Below are positions 47,801-56,514 of a stretch of 64,000 bases of DNA, piece by piece. The translations under genes and the position numbers were made by a program. This DNA is from Epithemia pelagica. Lineage: Eukaryota; Bacillariophyta; Bacillariophyceae; Surirellales; Surirellaceae. Position 1 is the stretch's first letter; each line of letters starts with the position of its first letter. The stretch lies in contig OX337241.1 of assembly GCA_946965045.2 (NCBI GenBank), forward strand, positions 992,001 to 1,056,000, written 5' to 3'. The notes below the pieces were generated by a model. The model saw nothing but the letters and a program-made list of their open reading frames with translations. It was not told the DNA's origin and did not search any database.

Positions 47801-49880
47801 TCCCACCACCCAGCCCTCCACGACTGCTTCGTCTCGTCTTGCCCCGTCGGTTAGTGACCCACTCCCTTCTCCGCCTCCCGTGCCACCTCCGAACACGCCA
47901 GTGCGCGATGTCCCTCCGCGCGCGGCGACACCTCCAAGGCCCCAACCTGCTGTTTCCTTCTCGGAACCGCTCGTTTTGCCTTCCCCGTCGTCTCCTGTCC
48001 CCGTGCACTCGGAACAGAGGGAGAATCCAGCACCACTGTCGCCTCTCCGCATGGCACCAGCCTCCAATCCCTCTTCTCCTCAGAGGGAGTCTCTCTCCTC
48101 GAGACAGCCCTCCTCTCAGAGGGAGCCGCCCTCTCAGAGGGAGCCACCAAGCAATCCTCCCTCCGACGCACCATCTGCTCGACGATCCAACCGTGTCCGT
48201 CGTTCACCAAGTCGTCTCATCGAGAACATGGACGCCGCCCAACAATCCTATGTCGCCAATCAAGCCGAATTCGATGACATCAGTGGATTCAAGGTTGCCA
48301 TTTCAGATCCAGACACTCTGTCCTACGAACAAGCAAGACAAGACAAGGATATTGACCATTGGAGAGAAGCGGCTAGAGTAGAAATTGAAGAACTAACTAA
48401 CAAGGGTACATGGACTGAGGTTCCAGAGGAAGAAGCAACATCAAGAATCATCCCTGGCACCTGGGTCTTCAAGCGCAAGCGCCACCCAGACGGAACCATC
48501 AAGAAATACAAGGCCAGATATTGTGTCCGCGGCGATCTTCAAGAAGGTGATTTCGACACCTACTCACCCGTCGTCAACTGGGCCTCGATTCGTATCGCCC
48601 TGGTACTTGCCCTGGCTCGCAATTGGGCAATGGTCTGCATCGATTTCAACAATGCCTTCGTTCAGGCCGAGTTGAAAGATCCTGTTTGGATCCATATTCC
48701 GCGCGGTTTCTCCTCCACCAAGACCACCAAAACCTGTCTCCGACTCCACAAGAGCCTTTATGGACTCTCGGTTGCACCTCGGTTGTGGTACCAACGTCTC
48801 CGACAAGCCTTGCTCGACGATGGCTTCACCCAGAGCAAATTCGACGAATGTGTCTTCCTCAAGGAAAACATGATGGTGTTTCTCTGGGTGGATGATTGTG
48901 GTATTATTGCTCCAACGATGGACGCAATCAACGAATTTGTGAAACGACTCAAGGCTCGAGGATTCGAGCTCTCCGTGGACAGTGATTTTGCTGAGTACTT
49001 GGGCATCCATTTCACTCGGAAGGATGGAACAATTACAATGACCCAACCAGGGCTCATTAAGAAGATTGTTGAGGCCACAGGCATGACAAATTGCAATGGC
49101 AACTTTGTGCCAGCCTCCCAAGTGTGCCTTGGCAGTGACCCTGATGGACCACCGATGAAAGAAAAATGGAACTACCGTTCCATCGTCGGCATGCTCCTTT
49201 ACCTTTCCACCAATACACGGCCAGATATCAGTTTTGCCGTCTCCCAAGTCGCTCGCTTCTCAACCAACCCGAAACAATCCCATGCCCAAGCCATCAAAAT
49301 GATTGTCCGATACCTCTGGAGAACTGTAGATTGCGGGACAATTTTTCGGCCAACAACCGCCTTCAAGGTTGATTGCTATGTGGATGCGGATTTCATGGGC
49401 CTCCATGGCCGTGAATCCGAGGACGAACCGATCAGTGCCAAATCACGCACTGGGTACATCATCCATTTTGGCGGCTGTCCTTTGGTCTGGAAATCTCAGC
49501 TCCAAAGTGAGATCGCCACCAGCACCTTCCACGCCGAATACGTCGCGCTCTCGCAAAGCATGCGTGTTGTTGTGTGGCTCCAAGACATCCTGTTCGAGAT
49601 CAACCACCACCTCGACCTTGGCACCGACTCCCCAACCATCTTTGCTGAAGTCCATGAGGACAACAACAGCGCGTATCTCCTTGCCAACAACCAGCGCCTC
49701 TCATCCCGCTCCAGGTCTCTCAACAACAAGTACCACTGGTTTTGGGAAGCTGTGAAAGGGACGAATGCAACAGTTAGAATCTCCAAGATCGAAACAACGA
49801 TGCAACGAGCGGACTATCTTACCAAAGGACTCTGCCGTGATGTTTTTGAGAGGATTCGGAAACTGAATCAAGGTTGGTGA
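41898..49880 (+). CDS. Copia-type Gag-Pol polyprotein, intact, unusually long
   Basis: From the first ATG, 2660 codons without a stop; an in-frame TTG 36 codons upstream was not used. In order: Gag core (residues about 20-330), CCHC zinc knuckle CLICGAQDHWAKDC (365), a second zinc-like WCGICERW...H...H motif, about 700 residues of acidic Asp/Ser/Thr/Pro-rich sequence, two hydrophobic segments (about 1193-1248, SLIVSFSALIVASLSWL first), protease DSGAS (1390), integrase HHCC and core with VDH, HTDNG (D1707) and NGVAER (E1743), reverse transcriptase with WVDD (about 2332), and RNase H with HAEYVALS and EDNNSA. All catalytic residues I can identify are present. The hydrophobic segments and long acidic spacer between Gag and protease are atypical for copia elements, whose polyproteins are usually 1300-1700 aa. 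Confidence 0.93.
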   Translation: MPPTAPPAPAPTERVPFKPPSPRMGGLVQLDEYKWAAWTGGKPLANWKGLDPAAFNGTTPFPRTPHQRRFGKDITGFETRCGGLSNRFRQGDNLHKFMKRLDETLILRGMDTIAYMPDPADNTRMRHIVKEHTRFTLRHVQQNAAAHCQQFDTYDAENDTAARLCLLESVDLKLRQRIETKTSSNDSFCLTWMTFISILQSDSVTKYDKLAAKIASRTPFMYAGQNITEMAADMKADCKDLFASGFYKQTLTLGILEAFSLANGDSLYNLGLLSLQPLIQAKILEVRYKSDQDQQADLEAAELSFKDICDKADSLYSDAINRGSWPPSSNNKDTKVPPEVFGKLTEVQAMALRQHMGGAFTKGACLICGAQDHWAKDCPQRSSKQNSGQNSNRRSNSQSNSQQRSNRGGRDGRGNQGGRNARNNNNRSNNSSSSTNWKKIAPTGDQPTQKQSDGKTYNWCGICERWTPTHTTDTHNGPVPNRRRNNNNNRNNRQAQAHTLAVDFDPSAWAAVIDMDELVCVECSDQVETENATASAPPANDENSSNSIPDSFWDEFSPTDKEDDDDAVSLSSSSKPPSTNSSPSEDAPLWIAADDCFGDGSDTVDCYLGLDDDSSDDGKPFANDGDKNDNEHHEQTSVASSTRSILLPPTPGNIDALDIDMSTLSLSTAPHGRSPRRTHQANTTNDSSVTSVPTRVDHTPTSTDHRREATFEAAFRHIPTTPHPTASYTRPFVPFSRPFGHPSAMTLDFDYGSLPLECINFPFLGEDIAPINPDDAVPPDHHHVDTSSSFDEYTVDSGVSSTTATTANETAVTTATEVSLPVPSPSAMIISPPPADDNTVDGDDDDVDGNDADDGNDEDDDDTIDDDDSHGPPPDDDHNPNHDADRDDDSNGAPTSQTTTDTPSDAAVTSNNSGEPTESSNPPSTDDDSSYDLLASDTDEATGSTPAENLDSSTVSVISSISVTTDSANISTPQDRTPLRAPLARPPTPFNRHLDAWRTAVAAPAEPTTPRTNALGLYSPVEPTAVPSSPPPHTTRPRRTFDTDDPAVRIQCMERAVARLIHVHMAINKEEDLSQLSPLRDQLEQARTSVRFHLETLRHDESVPNSRLGALDPPLSIQYTFAWEMATNPHYTATQMQCENTCIPDPPPSKRIKFEPHANFACVRPTNQTNKQPPSRRPPVSRPRYPRNRHQDPLASQFSLIVSFSALIVASLSWLQPTVFFHHLWYYGCCIPLTLSWIGEFLLTHRLLPRSKHHLRPRRHPWAHPMMSHASSRACSSLAEWFVASFRTWWIHHYPNLCSTPEGESPPNNGAPQRARHPNRSNRHRRRQRRGNQQHTHGPSHQDSISEPQLCALINQLGESEALKMALQAPAKFRSAMENQNSSSFPIIWDSGASIAVSNTKSDFVGSIRKVRPDLQLKGVAQGVPINGLGTVHWSVMDTRGNLRTLKLLALFIPSANCRLLSTTHLLQQYPGETITLQDCGLTLSGIQDDSTRTPVFATINPTNNLPTCYGYGKDGIHRSIRALVTTVTVVHERNLNLTEPQKEWLRWHQRLCHMNFRTIQFLFKSGVLSRSASNRQLHTAICKLRSPPMCAACQYGKQRQRSTPGQTVTKVLDRDGALKNNDLFPGQSVSVDHFICSTKGRLFTSKGKTKDEKMFCGGCIFVDHASGHIDVVFQAHLNTHETLNAKLTFEQRCKDVGVVPQRYHTDNGSCFTAQDYTRQLETFAQIRSYAGVGAHHQNGVAERAIQTIMSMARTMMLHASIHWPETADPTLWPMAVSHAVFVFNHVPNPSTGVSPHDIFSRTRWPQKRLHDLHVWGAPVYVLEKRIADGKKLPRWQPRSQRGMNMGLFPNHATTAPLVLNLSTGAITPQYHVVFDDWFATVPTPADHNNTEDISRLDSVFGDMTNHLHSPGYDNDDCVDDAVTSAPLAAVNHRSEDNIFTSMERTVPSVPLSVDTPAVSVPRTPPATPTTQPSTTASSRLAPSVSDPLPSPPPVPPPNTPVRDVPPRAATPPRPQPAVSFSEPLVLPSPSSPVPVHSEQRENPAPLSPLRMAPASNPSSPQRESLSSRQPSSQREPPSQREPPSNPPSDAPSARRSNRVRRSPSRLIENMDAAQQSYVANQAEFDDISGFKVAISDPDTLSYEQARQDKDIDHWREAARVEIEELTNKGTWTEVPEEEATSRIIPGTWVFKRKRHPDGTIKKYKARYCVRGDLQEGDFDTYSPVVNWASIRIALVLALARNWAMVCIDFNNAFVQAELKDPVWIHIPRGFSSTKTTKTCLRLHKSLYGLSVAPRLWYQRLRQALLDDGFTQSKFDECVFLKENMMVFLWVDDCGIIAPTMDAINEFVKRLKARGFELSVDSDFAEYLGIHFTRKDGTITMTQPGLIKKIVEATGMTNCNGNFVPASQVCLGSDPDGPPMKEKWNYRSIVGMLLYLSTNTRPDISFAVSQVARFSTNPKQSHAQAIKMIVRYLWRTVDCGTIFRPTTAFKVDCYVDADFMGLHGRESEDEPISAKSRTGYIIHFGGCPLVWKSQLQSEIATSTFHAEYVALSQSMRVVVWLQDILFEINHHLDLGTDSPTIFAEVHEDNNSAYLLANNQRLSSRSRSLNNKYHWFWEAVKGTNATVRISKIETTMQRADYLTKGLCRDVFERIRKLNQGW

Positions 49881-49911
49881 TTGACTGTGTTTGAAAAGAT
49901 ATCGCCCTTGT

Positions 49912-49921
49912 CAAGAGGGAG
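49912..49921 (+). other. Polypurine tract of the second copia element
   Basis: AAGAGGGAG run immediately before the 3' LTR start. Confidence 0.8.
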
Positions 49922-50300
49922 AGTCGCGGTTAATCAGTGTGACGGACAGGCGATATGGCAGTCACGATTTGAATCTGTGAGACATAGAATCGTGTCCCCA
50001 CTATGTATCCAAGAGCAATGCCTTACTACCAGAGAAGGCATTGCCCGTCGCATAGTAACCAAGCTCTAGCCATTGGCATCAATGGTTCCAAACTAACCTC
50101 CATGAGTAAATGAGGAATTGATTCCTCGTGAGGAATCAAATGAGGAATCGAATGTAGTTCCTAAACCTAGAGCTCGCAGTATCAACAAACAGAAAGTTGT
50201 GAAACAACTTCTCTAGTATATTGTCGTGGAGACTTGATCACCTCCACGCCAATATAGGTACTGCCCCTAGCTACTACAGAGTATCCTGTGTACTTTGACT
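49922..50300 (+). repeat. 3' LTR of the second copia element
   Basis: 379 bp, identical to the 5' LTR as far as I can read. Followed by CCCAC at 50301-50305. Confidence 0.93.
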
Positions 50301-50305
50301 CCCAC

Positions 50306-50455
50306 AACGAGTACAACAACGAATACAAACCACAGGACTTGGATGACAAGGAAGACGACACGAACATGGACATGGTCTTTGGTGATGACATGACGAAGAG
50401 GACCGCAACGAAACCAAGGTCCAAACCGATTGGTCGCTGCCACAAAGACAATTGA
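50306..50455 (+). other. Short open stretch next to the copia insertion, possible disrupted exon
   Basis: Fifty open codons, acidic in the middle (KPQDLDDKEDDTNMD), run from the insertion point to TGA at 50453. With the copia removed, the frame continues seven codons upstream to a T-rich stretch with a possible CAG-type acceptor. It may be the last exon of a host gene hit by the copia, or chance. No family recognised. Confidence 0.25.
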
Positions 50456-50902
50456 ATCAACTCAATTCTTCTTTGTCCGAGTAGTGTTGTTTCCTTGGTA
50501 CACGCATCTGCTCCACCTGCAGGCCGACACAAAGACCCAAGTTTGAACCCTAGTTACAGTGAATATAGAGGCATGATAGAATTGCAATTCCAAGGACTAC
50601 ATAGATTCAAGGATTTTACAAAAAACAAAAACAATGCATGTACGGTTTGGGGGCGGGTCATGGTTGATCCCACACATGCACACAAAAAAAGATGCGATAC
50701 TATCTACTACTATAGATTCTTCCTGGAATAAGAAAATACACCAATCGAGATACTTTCATAGCTCACGAGTGGCTGAAGAAGGAGGGAACACGGTTTGTTT
50801 GCCATGTGGCACACACATGCATTCCAAAGGTTTTTGGGGGGTGCTTTCTGGTTGCTGGTGGTCGTCCATCCATGTTCTGGTTCGTCGTCCTCTTGGGGTA
50901 GT
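50456..50902. other. Intergenic, no gene recognised
   Basis: Downstream region of the DUF6824 gene. Nothing notable beyond short ORFs. Confidence 0.45.
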
Positions 50903-51488
50903 TTAAAAGGAGGTCCATTTGAGTTGTTTGGTTTCTCGTAGCGCCTGACTGGTCTTTTTGCGAGCCTCGGCCCGGGACAAGACATAGTACCGGTCGTGGT
51001 TGTCGGCCTCTTCATCTCGTTTGACAAAGCGGCCTCCATATCCAAGGACATGATCGACAATGGCTCGCGACACATCGGTCTTGATGGACTTGGCTTCGGT
51101 GCACCGATACATGAGTTTCATATCGGCCACCACTTGTCGGTACCGTTTGTTTCCGGGGTGGTGGTTGCTTCGTCCTCCGCGGCCTGGACAAGAAGAGCGT
51201 CCATGAGAAGCACAAAAAAAAGAAGCACAAGAATGCATACTATCAGAAACGACCAGCCGTTTCAATGGCAAGAGGCAAATCCGCAGCAAGAACAACGACA
51301 ACAACAAGAAGAATAGCACGTACCGCACAAGACATCCACGTCTCGAATGGAATTGATATAACACTTGGCTTCCGCCGGTTTGACGGGAAGATCTTTGAGC
51401 ATCCTTTGCTCAACCACATCTTGACCCTTGAGAACCACAAGAGGTCTACTACTAGTGCTGCTGCTCGTGGAATGACTGGAACTGGTAG

Positions 51489-51519
<31 letters not shown>

Positions 51520-51617
51520 TGCCGTCGAGGTGGTGCTACTGGTCTTTTGACTGGCAGTCGAGGGCGATCGTCGCAACGTGACCGGGGGCTTGGCAGTCCT
51601 GGTGGTGGTGGTGGATG

Positions 51618-51649
<32 letters not shown>

Positions 51650-52479
51650 CTTCCAGAGTCTCGTTGTTGTTGTTGTTGTCGTTCCTCCAAGGCTGCAAGA
51701 CTGGCATCGCGCAACAAATCCAATCCAGAAGACGAAGAAGACGACGACGATGAAGAAGAAGCAGAAGAAATGTGGTGGAGTTGTGGTTTTTCGCTCGGGA
51801 GAAATCTCAAGGACGGCATGGGCTTGGGTGTGTTGTGATGATGAGAATGAGACGGTTGCCACAACAAGGAGGAAGAAGGCACATCACTCGTCGTCGTTGT
51901 AGGAGGAGGAGGAGGAGGATAGGCTGACCTCAACAAGTCCAAGGAAGAACGTGCCTCCGTGGCAGCAGCAGAAGTAGTAGTGGGAGAGACACTTGCGGCT
52001 GCAGCGGCGGCTGCCAGGAGACTTCTGGAGGCCGACGAGTTTCGGGAAGTTCGGGCCAAGGGTGATATGAGTTTGGCTTCCAAACGAGCAATGGACAACA
52101 ATCGTTGTTGATGACGTTGATGTTCTTCTTCCATGAGTATTTCGGGCAAAAGGGGGAGCGAAGAAGAGGAAGATGACGAAGAAGATGATGATGATGATAC
52201 ATGGGGCATGAGTAAGGGTGGACTGGTCGTTGTTGTGGTGGTGGTTGGCGTCCAAGCACCACCACCACCACCAACAGCGTAGGGCAATGTGGATACGGGT
52301 GATGGAAAGGGAGACGAGGAGAGGGTGGAAGAAGAGGAGGAGAGCAACCAACGACTGGGTGGTGGTTGTTCACGCAACCGATGCGACGAGGGGTGATGGT
52401 GTTGCGGTTCGTCGTAGAGAGACGACGACAAGGCGCTCGTGGTGGCAGTAGAAGGGCTTACAACATAGTGTCCCAACAT
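50903..52479 (-). CDS. DUF6824-domain protein with a long serine-rich N-terminus, two exons
   Basis: Exon 1 (52479-51324) and exon 2 (51183-50903) join in phase 1 through a 140-nt intron (GTACGT...CAG), 478 aa. Residues 1-375 are low complexity, with repeated Ser runs (mostly AGC and TCx codons), Thr and Pro runs and His-Asn stretches. The C-terminal ~100 residues form the conserved domain: DVDVLCGRGGRSNHHPGNKR with the splice site inside CGRGG, followed by YRQVVADMKLMYRC, a basic helix and YYVLSRAEARKKTSQALRE. This matches the diatom-abundant DUF6824 signature D-V-L-x-G-R-G-G-x-x-N-x-H-x-G-N. The function is not established; the basic, compact domain suggests nucleic-acid binding (inference). 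Confidence 0.85.
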
Positions 52480-53885
52480 GATGATGATGACTCCGGGATG
52501 GCGAGGTGATGGATTGCCAACTTTTGGATCGCGTCCCAAATGAGAGGGAGGGACTGGCAAAAAGTTTTGTGGGTCTGGTTTTTGTGGGGTGTTGTGGTTT
52601 GTCGTGAGACTGTTTGTTGGGACAAATTCTGATTAACCAGCGTTTCGTTGGGCCTTCTATACAAGAATTCAAAATGGCTTCTACTGTTCTCTTGTGGTCT
52701 CTTTGTGTCGATTCTTGCATGAACGATGAACCCGGCAAGAGAGAAAAACTCGAATTCTCCAAGCGTAAATCGCAACGACATACTCCGAACTCCGAATTTC
52801 CTAATATTATTATCTACGTAGTCATGCTAATCGTCATGACTGTCATCTCTCTTCCTCCTCCTGGAGTCTGGTTTGCCCCTCGAGACTACAGATGCCCAAT
52901 CGTACTCGGTCTTAATCCAGTCAGACCCCGGGAAGGAAAAGATCGTATTGGGCTGATCTATTTGGGGGGAGCACTACCACCTTAAACGTGGCACAGGTTC
53001 TATAACTGCAAGCCGAAGGACATAGACATTAAAGACCACATTATCGAGCCCAACCAAGAACCAACTACGATTGGTATATATTCGACGATTGAACTGACAG
53101 GAGCATGACATTTTTGGCAGTATCAATTCCGGCATCTCCCCCGTCTGACAGACTTCGTTCCTCTACAAATGACTGGGACTGGCAGAGAGATTTATGGTGG
53201 ATCGTTGGCTGGTGTCGATCGAGTTCGGATGTCCGTATTCACTCTTTACTCTTTCCAATAATTCCTGTAGAGTTGCTATCAAAGTCATCGGATTCCAGTA
53301 CAGTACGCCTACGGATAATAAATAATAATACGAACGCTGGTAACTGGTACTCCTCTAGCTAGCTAGCCCTTTAACTGGTAGAGTACGAGTACTCGTAACA
53401 CTGGTAAAGCTGGTAACCTCAAACCTCATCATCAACATCAAACGACACGCATCTAGCTAGAATCTCTAGCTAGGAGTACTAGGAGTACCTAGAATCTCTC
53501 TCTACTACCTAGGGACTACCCAATCCCAATTCCCACTACAATAGGTAGGCGCGACCCCCATCACCATCGCGCAAAAAACCGACTCGGATACCCTACGCCC
53601 CCAAATCATTGGGGTCGCAATGGTGTGGACCTGCCCATCTACTCTACTCTTCAGAGTGAAGTAGTCGCTTTTAAAGCAGAAAAGTCACCTCTTATAGTTT
53701 GTCACATTCTTCATTTGACCAAAGTGCGACAAAAAAGTGGCTGGGGAGTATTACGTGAGAATCTTTTACCCCAGTGATTTGTGTGGTGATGCCAAATGCA
53801 ATGCCAACGAAGGAACCCACAACGACCCCATTCCACAGCCTTTGCGAATTCCACAACAATAATAGAAACAAGACAGAATCACACC
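52480..53885. other. Intergenic region with CTAG-rich patch
   Basis: Divergent promoter region between the DUF6824 gene and HAT1, about 1.4 kb. A 103-codon ORF at 52674-52985 with one hydrophobic segment is not supported as a gene. Bases 53350-53530 hold clustered CTAGCTAG, GAGTACTC and AGGAGTAC palindromes. Confidence 0.5.
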
Positions 53886-55721
53886 ATGTCGAACCGACGC
53901 ATGGTTTCCTTCGCGGCAGCCCTCCAATCTTCCCAGGACGACGACGACGAGGAAGAAATTGGAAGCAAAGAGGAAGAGGAGGACGACGACGAGGACAATG
54001 ACGACGATCCACGATTGAGTGCGGCAGCCTTGTGTATTTCCTTTCGATTTCATCCGTCTATCGGAGCATCACACCCACAAACAACCAGTGTATTTGGTCC
54101 CGAATACACACATCAATGTTTTGAAGGAGAATATATACCCGGCTATCAACCCTATGAACGAGATGTCTTGCAACGATTTTTACAGCTCTTTGCCACGCAC
54201 CAATCCTCCTCCTCCAGTACCCCAACAAAGACCACGACTACAAGTCCTTCTGCTGCTACGACGACTAGCACCACGAATCCAGTACCACCACGCCATGCCT
54301 CTCATGCCCACTTTGAAACGGCCACTCACTCTTTGCGCATCAAAATTCATGTGGCACCATCCTGTGCCGTCTGCCAGGTTCAATTGGAAACACACCCCAA
54401 ACCAATGACCAGCAGCAGCAGCAGTAGCACCGATTCTCACACTACGGATCCTCCCTTGAAGAAACGTCCCAAGCTGGAACAAACAGATGCCAATGGTGAT
54501 GAAACCGACGACAATACGAACAACGAACAAGCACCCATGCCCAAGCCACAAATTTTGAAATGTCTGGAAAAAATGTTGCCCGACATGGTACAACGAGATG
54601 TTCGCAACGACTTTCTCGCGCAACCCTTTGGAACGGTGTTGCGCGAATATCATCGTCCAACGAGCAACAACAACAACAAGGATGCAGATAAGAAGGAAGA
54701 GTCGTTTTGTCTTTGCCTGGCGCATGGAAACCAGACTCCTGGTGTGGCAGCTTATCACAATTCGATTCAACGATTGGCCTTGGGATGGATTGAAACGGCC
54801 GATGCCATTGATATTACACATGCGCCACAGGCCGGTGGCCAATATTGGCAAATTCTCTACTTGTTTCAAAAACATTCCACCACTCGATATTCCTTGGCGG
54901 GATACATGACCTTGTGGACCGTCACATCTGTCTTGGCTCGACCCACACCGGGCGTCCTGTTACGCATTACCCAGGCCCTCTTGTTGCCACACTATCAACG
55001 ACAAGGACATGGTCAGGAAATGATTCGTGCCGTGTACCAATTGGCGCATGATCCTCCTACCGTGTTGTTGTCGAGTAGACGACCAGCCACCACAGTTCCC
55101 AAACCACCACCATCATCATCGTCATCCTCTATTTCCATCTTGTTGGAACGCAAAGACAATGATTATCCCATTGTCCAAGTCAATGTCGAAGATCCATCAC
55201 CAGGCTTTACTGCCCTTCGCAATTTGGTCGATTATACCATGTTTGTCGAGAATTCGGAATGGCAAGACCAGCTTCTCTGGCGTACCGCAACAACAACCAA
55301 CAAGAACAACGACGACAACACTGACAAACCAAACAAGAGTCGTCCCCTGGTTCCTTTAGACGATCCATACTTGATGGAACTGGCACATCGATCCAAACTC
55401 ACACCTCGACAAGTTCAAATTGTCTATGAACTCTTTTACTTGCGACAGTTGCAGCAGCACCAACAACTACAAGTACCAGCCACCACGGAACGGGACGACT
55501 CGTCCTCGGAAACCGCCGCCACTACAAGATTTCGGTTGCAAGTCAAGGAACGATTGTACAAGGAACACAAGGCCATGATCGAGTCCCTGAGCAGCAAGGA
55601 GGAAATGAAGAACATGCTCTCGCAGCTCTATGAAGAGGTCGTGGAAGCCTACCACACCATTTTGAACAAGGTACATGGAACCACCCCAAACGAAACCAAC
55701 AACAAGAACAATGACTCTTAG
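53886..55721 (+). CDS. HAT1: Histone acetyltransferase type B catalytic subunit (HAT1)
   Basis: Acetylates newly made histone H4 (Lys5/Lys12 in known systems) before nuclear import and chromatin assembly. From ATG 53886 (context CACCATG), 611 aa; an in-frame ATG at 53796 would add 30 residues but has weaker context. A short acidic stretch precedes the HAT1 N-terminal domain (FGPEYTHQCFEGEYIPGY near residue 70). The GNAT core follows, with an acetyl-CoA loop QRQGHG (about 371-376) after LLRITQALLLPHY, and a C-terminal helical region beginning LAHRSKLTPRQVQIVYEL. Low-complexity inserts (Ser/Thr, Asn, Asp) lengthen it relative to yeast and human proteins of about 375-420 aa. No intron seen; the frame is intact. 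Confidence 0.88.
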   Translation: MSNRRMVSFAAALQSSQDDDDEEEIGSKEEEEDDDEDNDDDPRLSAAALCISFRFHPSIGASHPQTTSVFGPEYTHQCFEGEYIPGYQPYERDVLQRFLQLFATHQSSSSSTPTKTTTTSPSAATTTSTTNPVPPRHASHAHFETATHSLRIKIHVAPSCAVCQVQLETHPKPMTSSSSSSTDSHTTDPPLKKRPKLEQTDANGDETDDNTNNEQAPMPKPQILKCLEKMLPDMVQRDVRNDFLAQPFGTVLREYHRPTSNNNNKDADKKEESFCLCLAHGNQTPGVAAYHNSIQRLALGWIETADAIDITHAPQAGGQYWQILYLFQKHSTTRYSLAGYMTLWTVTSVLARPTPGVLLRITQALLLPHYQRQGHGQEMIRAVYQLAHDPPTVLLSSRRPATTVPKPPPSSSSSSISILLERKDNDYPIVQVNVEDPSPGFTALRNLVDYTMFVENSEWQDQLLWRTATTTNKNNDDNTDKPNKSRPLVPLDDPYLMELAHRSKLTPRQVQIVYELFYLRQLQQHQQLQVPATTERDDSSSETAATTRFRLQVKERLYKEHKAMIESLSSKEEMKNMLSQLYEEVVEAYHTILNKVHGTTPNETNNKNNDS

Positions 55722-56203
55722 GGAAACGAGTCGAATGGCGGTTGTGCGAAATAGAATAGGGGGAACATGCACCCACTGTCCAATCGTCGGAGGTGACCTG
55801 GAGATTGGATCGCTCACGACTTGCCGTCCTGTCTCTCTCAAAGAAGCATTCCCTGTCTTTGCAAGCAGACTGGGCTTTGGAGCGTTTCGAAACCCTGGTG
55901 CCTCAAAGGAGGTCATGCCCACAAACGTATATTGTGGTCGGAACGGGTACAACGAATAAACGGGTTACTGCGCGGTTTCCTGTACGATATATAGTTTGAT
56001 TGTGGGGGTGAAACGGTTCCAATGGGGGAATCCTAATAGGGTGGCTGAAGTGTGAGATGGTATCCTTGTTTTTAGTTTGGCAAAGGTTACCTGTTTGTTG
56101 CTAGTACCGTTTTTGTAGGACTAGTGTGTGTTTTGTGGGCTGTTGTTTTGTGGCCGTATTGCTTTTGGAGCAGCTGCGGAAGACGTGCTGGTATTGATCC
56201 AAC
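55722..56203. other. Intergenic, no gene recognised
   Basis: 3' region of HAT1. Short ORFs only. Confidence 0.45.
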
Positions 56204-56321
56204 AAATGGCTCGTGGCTCAAAGGCTCTCACAGAGAACCATTCCTTCAGAAACTATCCTTGCAAATGGTTCGTGGCTCCAAGGTTCTCACAGAGAACCAT
56301 TCCTTCAGCAGCTATCCTTGC
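56204..56321 (+). repeat. Two tandem 59-bp units
   Basis: Units 56204-56262 and 56263-56321 share AGAGAACCATTCCTTCAG and TCGTGGCTC, with about six differences. The period is not a multiple of three, so it is not a coding repeat. It lies in the spacer downstream of both HAT1 and the RNA polymerase I gene. Confidence 0.8.
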
Positions 56322-56514
56322 CGAACTTCTCCCTCGTCACAGTGTCGTCAAGTTATAACCATCCAGATCCAGATTGGGTTCTAGCACTGTTTACGCATTG
56401 TTCTACGAATTCAAGGCACGTTTGACGGATCAAAACCATCGTTTAGTCGCTGGTTATATGGTTGTACCGCAAACTTTTGGTAATGTAATGGTGGTAGCCG
56501 TGCATACAGCGGAA

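Larger units (their letters stand above)
41237..50300 (+). mobile_element. Complete Ty1/copia retrotransposon with identical LTRs
   Basis: A 9064-bp element with 379-bp LTRs (41237-41615 and 49922-50300) that I read as identical base for base, 5-bp duplications, a polypurine tract and one uninterrupted gag-pol frame. LTR ends are 5'-AGTC...GACT-3', not the usual TG...CA. A TGGTTATTACGCC stretch overlapping the 5' LTR end is a candidate primer-binding site. Identical LTRs imply recent insertion. Confidence 0.93.

Noticed and set aside
52674-52985. 103-codon ORF with one hydrophobic segment
   Set aside because: No recognisable motif, overlaps the probable promoter of the DUF6824 gene, and length is within chance expectation.
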